In this document: positions 63,516-64,000 of the stretch, piece after piece
Position numbering within the stretch: the first letter of the stretch is position 1
Layout: each line of letters starts with the position of its first letter
Source: Persicobacter diffluens
GTDB lineage: Bacteria; Bacteroidota; Bacteroidia; Cytophagales; Cyclobacteriaceae
DNA length: 64,000 bases
Direction of reading: 5' to 3'
NCBI RefSeq assembly: GCF_036244895.1
Contig: NZ_BQKE01000001.1
Span: forward strand, 1,178,001 to 1,242,000
The notes under the pieces: model-generated
The model's input: the letters and a program-made list of their open reading frames with translations, nothing else
What the model was told of the DNA's origin: nothing
The model's database searches: none
Translations under genes and position numbers: made by a program

Positions 63516-64000
63516 AAAAGCTTGCGGTAATTTTTTTAAACTCATCCAGGTTGATTTTGATATGCGCCTTTTTGGCGGAAGATAGTTTTCCGTCACGGTG
63601 GCTGTTATTTACACTTGGGCATATCAGCATCCGATAGTTCATTTCTTTTCTCAGGCATAATTCATAATACAACGGGCTTGTGTATTCCTCCGGGAATATC
63701 TCTAGGACCCTCGTGCCTTTTTTACAGTAAAACAGGTTGGTCAAGGCTGCGCCATGTGGTGCAATGATGGATTTGGCATTTCTGAAAAGATTGATCTGTT
63801 CACCAAGCGTGTAATTTCCTAAATCCAAAATGGCAAACCCCATATCTTCTAAAATGGGTATGATTTCGTCTTCATTTATGACTTTTCTTTGAGTGGTATC
63901 CCTTCTGCTGATATAAATTTTTTCCGGGCTGTACGTAATTGGAGTCTTAATGTCATTGAAAAATTCCTGAGTCCATGGTTTGTACCATCCATTATGACGG
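63508..64000 (-). CDS. GT61-family glycosyltransferase (DUF563), N-terminus outside the window
   Basis: The frame is open on the minus strand from the window edge to the stop at 63508-63510; the visible 163 residues are the C-terminal part. The family motifs are SPEKIYISRRDTTQRKVINE (with EDEI after it), SIIAPHGAALTNLFYC and TRVLEIFPEEY. GT61 enzymes are inverting transferases found in capsule and exopolysaccharide synthesis. An internal ATG at 63843 should not be taken as the start, because the conserved YISRRD block lies before it. Neighbours to the right are not visible. Confidence 0.87.
   Translation of the reverse strand, partial: RHNGWYKPWTQEFFNDIKTPITYSPEKIYISRRDTTQRKVINEDEIIPILEDMGFAILDLGNYTLGEQINLFRNAKSIIAPHGAALTNLFYCKKGTRVLEIFPEEYTSPLYYELCLRKEMNYRMLICPSVNNSHRDGKLSSAKKAHIKINLDEFKKITASFFT

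Overview
The window is a chromosomal segment from a member of the Bacteroidota. SusD/SusE-type proteins, a type IX secretion sorting domain, the BatA-D cluster, lipoproteins and TAnnTTTG-type promoter boxes all point that way. A marine, Cytophagales-like bacterium is my guess, but the sequence does not settle the order.

Positions 1-18100 hold an alpha-glucan utilisation locus. It contains the 3' end of susD, susE, a large GH13 enzyme with a type IX sorting domain, class II fructose-bisphosphate aldolase, two GH13 lipoproteins, an SLC45-like MFS sugar transporter, beta-phosphoglucomutase, GH65 maltose phosphorylase, a LacI-type regulator and a ROK glucokinase. Together they describe a route: surface hydrolysis, SusCD import, periplasmic trimming, MFS uptake, phosphorolysis of maltose, then glucose 6-phosphate and glycolysis. 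LacI-operator-like sites precede several of these genes, and a similar site precedes the transhydrogenase genes at 48.5 kb.

Positions 18100-26400 carry topoisomerase IV (parE-parC), small envelope proteins and a GT39 glycosyltransferase. Positions 26400-27620 form a RAYT/REP island: a REP-associated tyrosine transposase bracketed by GACGCAT/ATGCGTC palindromes, with a 47-bp tandem repeat. Positions 27800-37300 hold a TrmH methyltransferase, a Bax-like glucosaminidase, a GNAT acetyltransferase and a moxR-DUF58-DUF4381-batA-batBC-batD operon. Positions 37700-48100 hold a CPBP protease, an ABC-exporter-like protein whose nucleotide-binding domain looks dead, a P-loop NTPase, a glycoamylase-like lipoprotein and two quinone-linked flavoproteins. 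Positions 48500-64000 hold three-subunit pntA1-pntA2-pntB, a beta-propeller protein, smc, a secreted TPR/DnaJ-zinc-finger protein, a TPR protein, a second GT39 protein, a TetR regulator, an MBL hydrolase and a truncated GT61 glycosyltransferase.

The most unusual feature is a roughly 220-bp interspersed non-coding element. Seven full copies and one fragment lie between genes from 6.5 to 53.8 kb. It has inverted ends (AACCCGAATTATTCA and TGAATAATTCGGGTT), a conserved core and an inner stem that changes in a compensatory way. Most copies lie beside gene 3' ends, and three overlap the neighbouring TAA stop codon. I do not recognise it as a named element.
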